Below, piece after piece: positions 5,399 through 5,787 of a stretch of 5,787 nucleotides of DNA (the stretch's first letter is position 1; the number at the start of each line of letters is the position of its first letter). Where the stretch lies: contig JAAUTT010000338.1 of assembly GCA_012031335.1 (NCBI GenBank), positions 1 to 5,787 on the forward strand, read 5' to 3'. Source of the DNA: Bacteroidales bacterium (GTDB taxonomy: Bacteria; Bacteroidota; Bacteroidia; Bacteroidales; JAAUTT01). The position numbers and the translations under genes were made by a program. Below the pieces are notes generated by a model. That model was not told the DNA's origin and made no database searches. It was given only the letters and a program-made list of their open reading frames with translations.

Positions 5399-5787
5399 AT
5401 GAGAATTAGCGAAGGTGGTTTCGATCGGCTTGTAGATCATTCATTAAGAATAGAATTACTCAACGGTAAGGTTCTGATATATAATATTGATATAAAAGCC
5501 AAACAATATCTTATAAACAAATTGCGCGCTAACACTGACGGAAATGAAGAAAATATACCTTTGAAATTTCTTTGGTTTGAGACCAGTTTGAACCGGTCTG
5601 TCATCATTAATTCCGATTCTCTGGCAAGCATTACATTCTGTTTTGATACTGGTGTGGTAAATTCAAACGGTAACTATGTCGACAATTTTGAAGTTTCCTA
5701 TACTGAAGATGATGCTGCTGATGAAGAAATTGAGGAAGATGCAGATGAAAAAACGCCTGGGGAGGATAATTTATTAATTCCTCAGGC
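5399..5787 (+). CDS. Hypothetical protein with acidic region, cut by the window edge
   Basis: The frame runs from an ATG at 5399 through 129 codons with no stop to the right edge, so the C-terminus is missing. The product begins MRISEGGFDRLVDHSLRIEL. Residues about 15-82 alternate hydrophobic and polar stretches (RIELLNGKVLIYNI, PLKFLWFETSLNRSVIINS, ASITFCFDTG), which suggests a small beta-rich domain. An acidic linker of Asp and Glu follows at about 102-123. I do not recognise the family. There is no signal peptide and no membrane segment. The frame is open upstream of the ATG without an earlier ATG; GTG and TTG codons at 5360 and 5369 are possible but less likely starts. Codon use fits the neighbouring gene. 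The minus-strand frame that overlaps it is a shadow. A candidate promoter box lies 36 bases upstream. Confidence 0.7.
   Translation, partial: MRISEGGFDRLVDHSLRIELLNGKVLIYNIDIKAKQYLINKLRANTDGNEENIPLKFLWFETSLNRSVIINSDSLASITFCFDTGVVNSNGNYVDNFEVSYTEDDAADEEIEEDADEKTPGEDNLLIPQ

Noticed and set aside
5437..5631. Minus-strand ORF of 64 codons
   Set aside because: It lies opposite the longer plus-strand frame that continues past the window edge with better codon use.

Overview
The window is AT-rich (roughly 37% GC in the helicase gene) and looks like accessory DNA from a member of the Bacteroidota. The reasons are: -7 promoter boxes of the TAnnTTTG type upstream of several genes, no convincing Shine-Dalgarno sequences, two degraded RhuM-family sequences, and a Bacteroidota-style 164-residue orphan protein. 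No rRNA, tRNA or CRISPR array is visible. Genus cannot be decided from this sequence.

Layout, left to right. Positions 1-337 are AT-rich with no supportable gene. At 338-523 lies only the C-terminal end of a RhuM-family protein. At 599-703 there are two Bacteroidota-type promoters, the first overlapped by a perfect palindrome. They read into a gene of about 247 codons (783-1525) that is broken by one missing base and closed by a strong intrinsic terminator (1548-1571). A doubtful 91-codon ORF follows, and then, convergent to it on the minus strand, the one confidently identified intact gene: a compact DEAD-box RNA helicase (1841-2956).

Upstream of the helicase is a roughly 256-bp MITE-like element (about 3030-3285). 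It has imperfect terminal inverted repeats and an array of short hairpins sharing a CCTC-TAC-GAGG type core; two of the hairpins are nested inside a 13-bp perfect inverted repeat. To its right is a decayed two-gene unit: a remnant resembling an XRE-type helix-turn-helix regulator (3405-3556), whose stop overlaps the start of a frameshifted RhuM-family gene (3553-4537) in an ATGA junction. Then come an intact 164-residue orphan protein (4636-5130), a spacer with a heptanucleotide tandem repeat and an inverted repeat, and a gene with an acidic C-terminal region that runs off the right edge (5399-5787).

The main theme is gene decay. Three genes are each interrupted by the apparent loss of one or two bases in short A or T runs, while the helicase and the 164-residue gene are intact. 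Together with two unrelated RhuM remnants and a MITE-like element, this suggests a turnover site of mobile or defence-linked cargo next to a housekeeping gene, although sequencing or assembly indels must be ruled out. I see no complete new multi-gene system. The most unusual structures are the nested hairpin element and the competing CGAAGGTG pairings around the start of the last gene.
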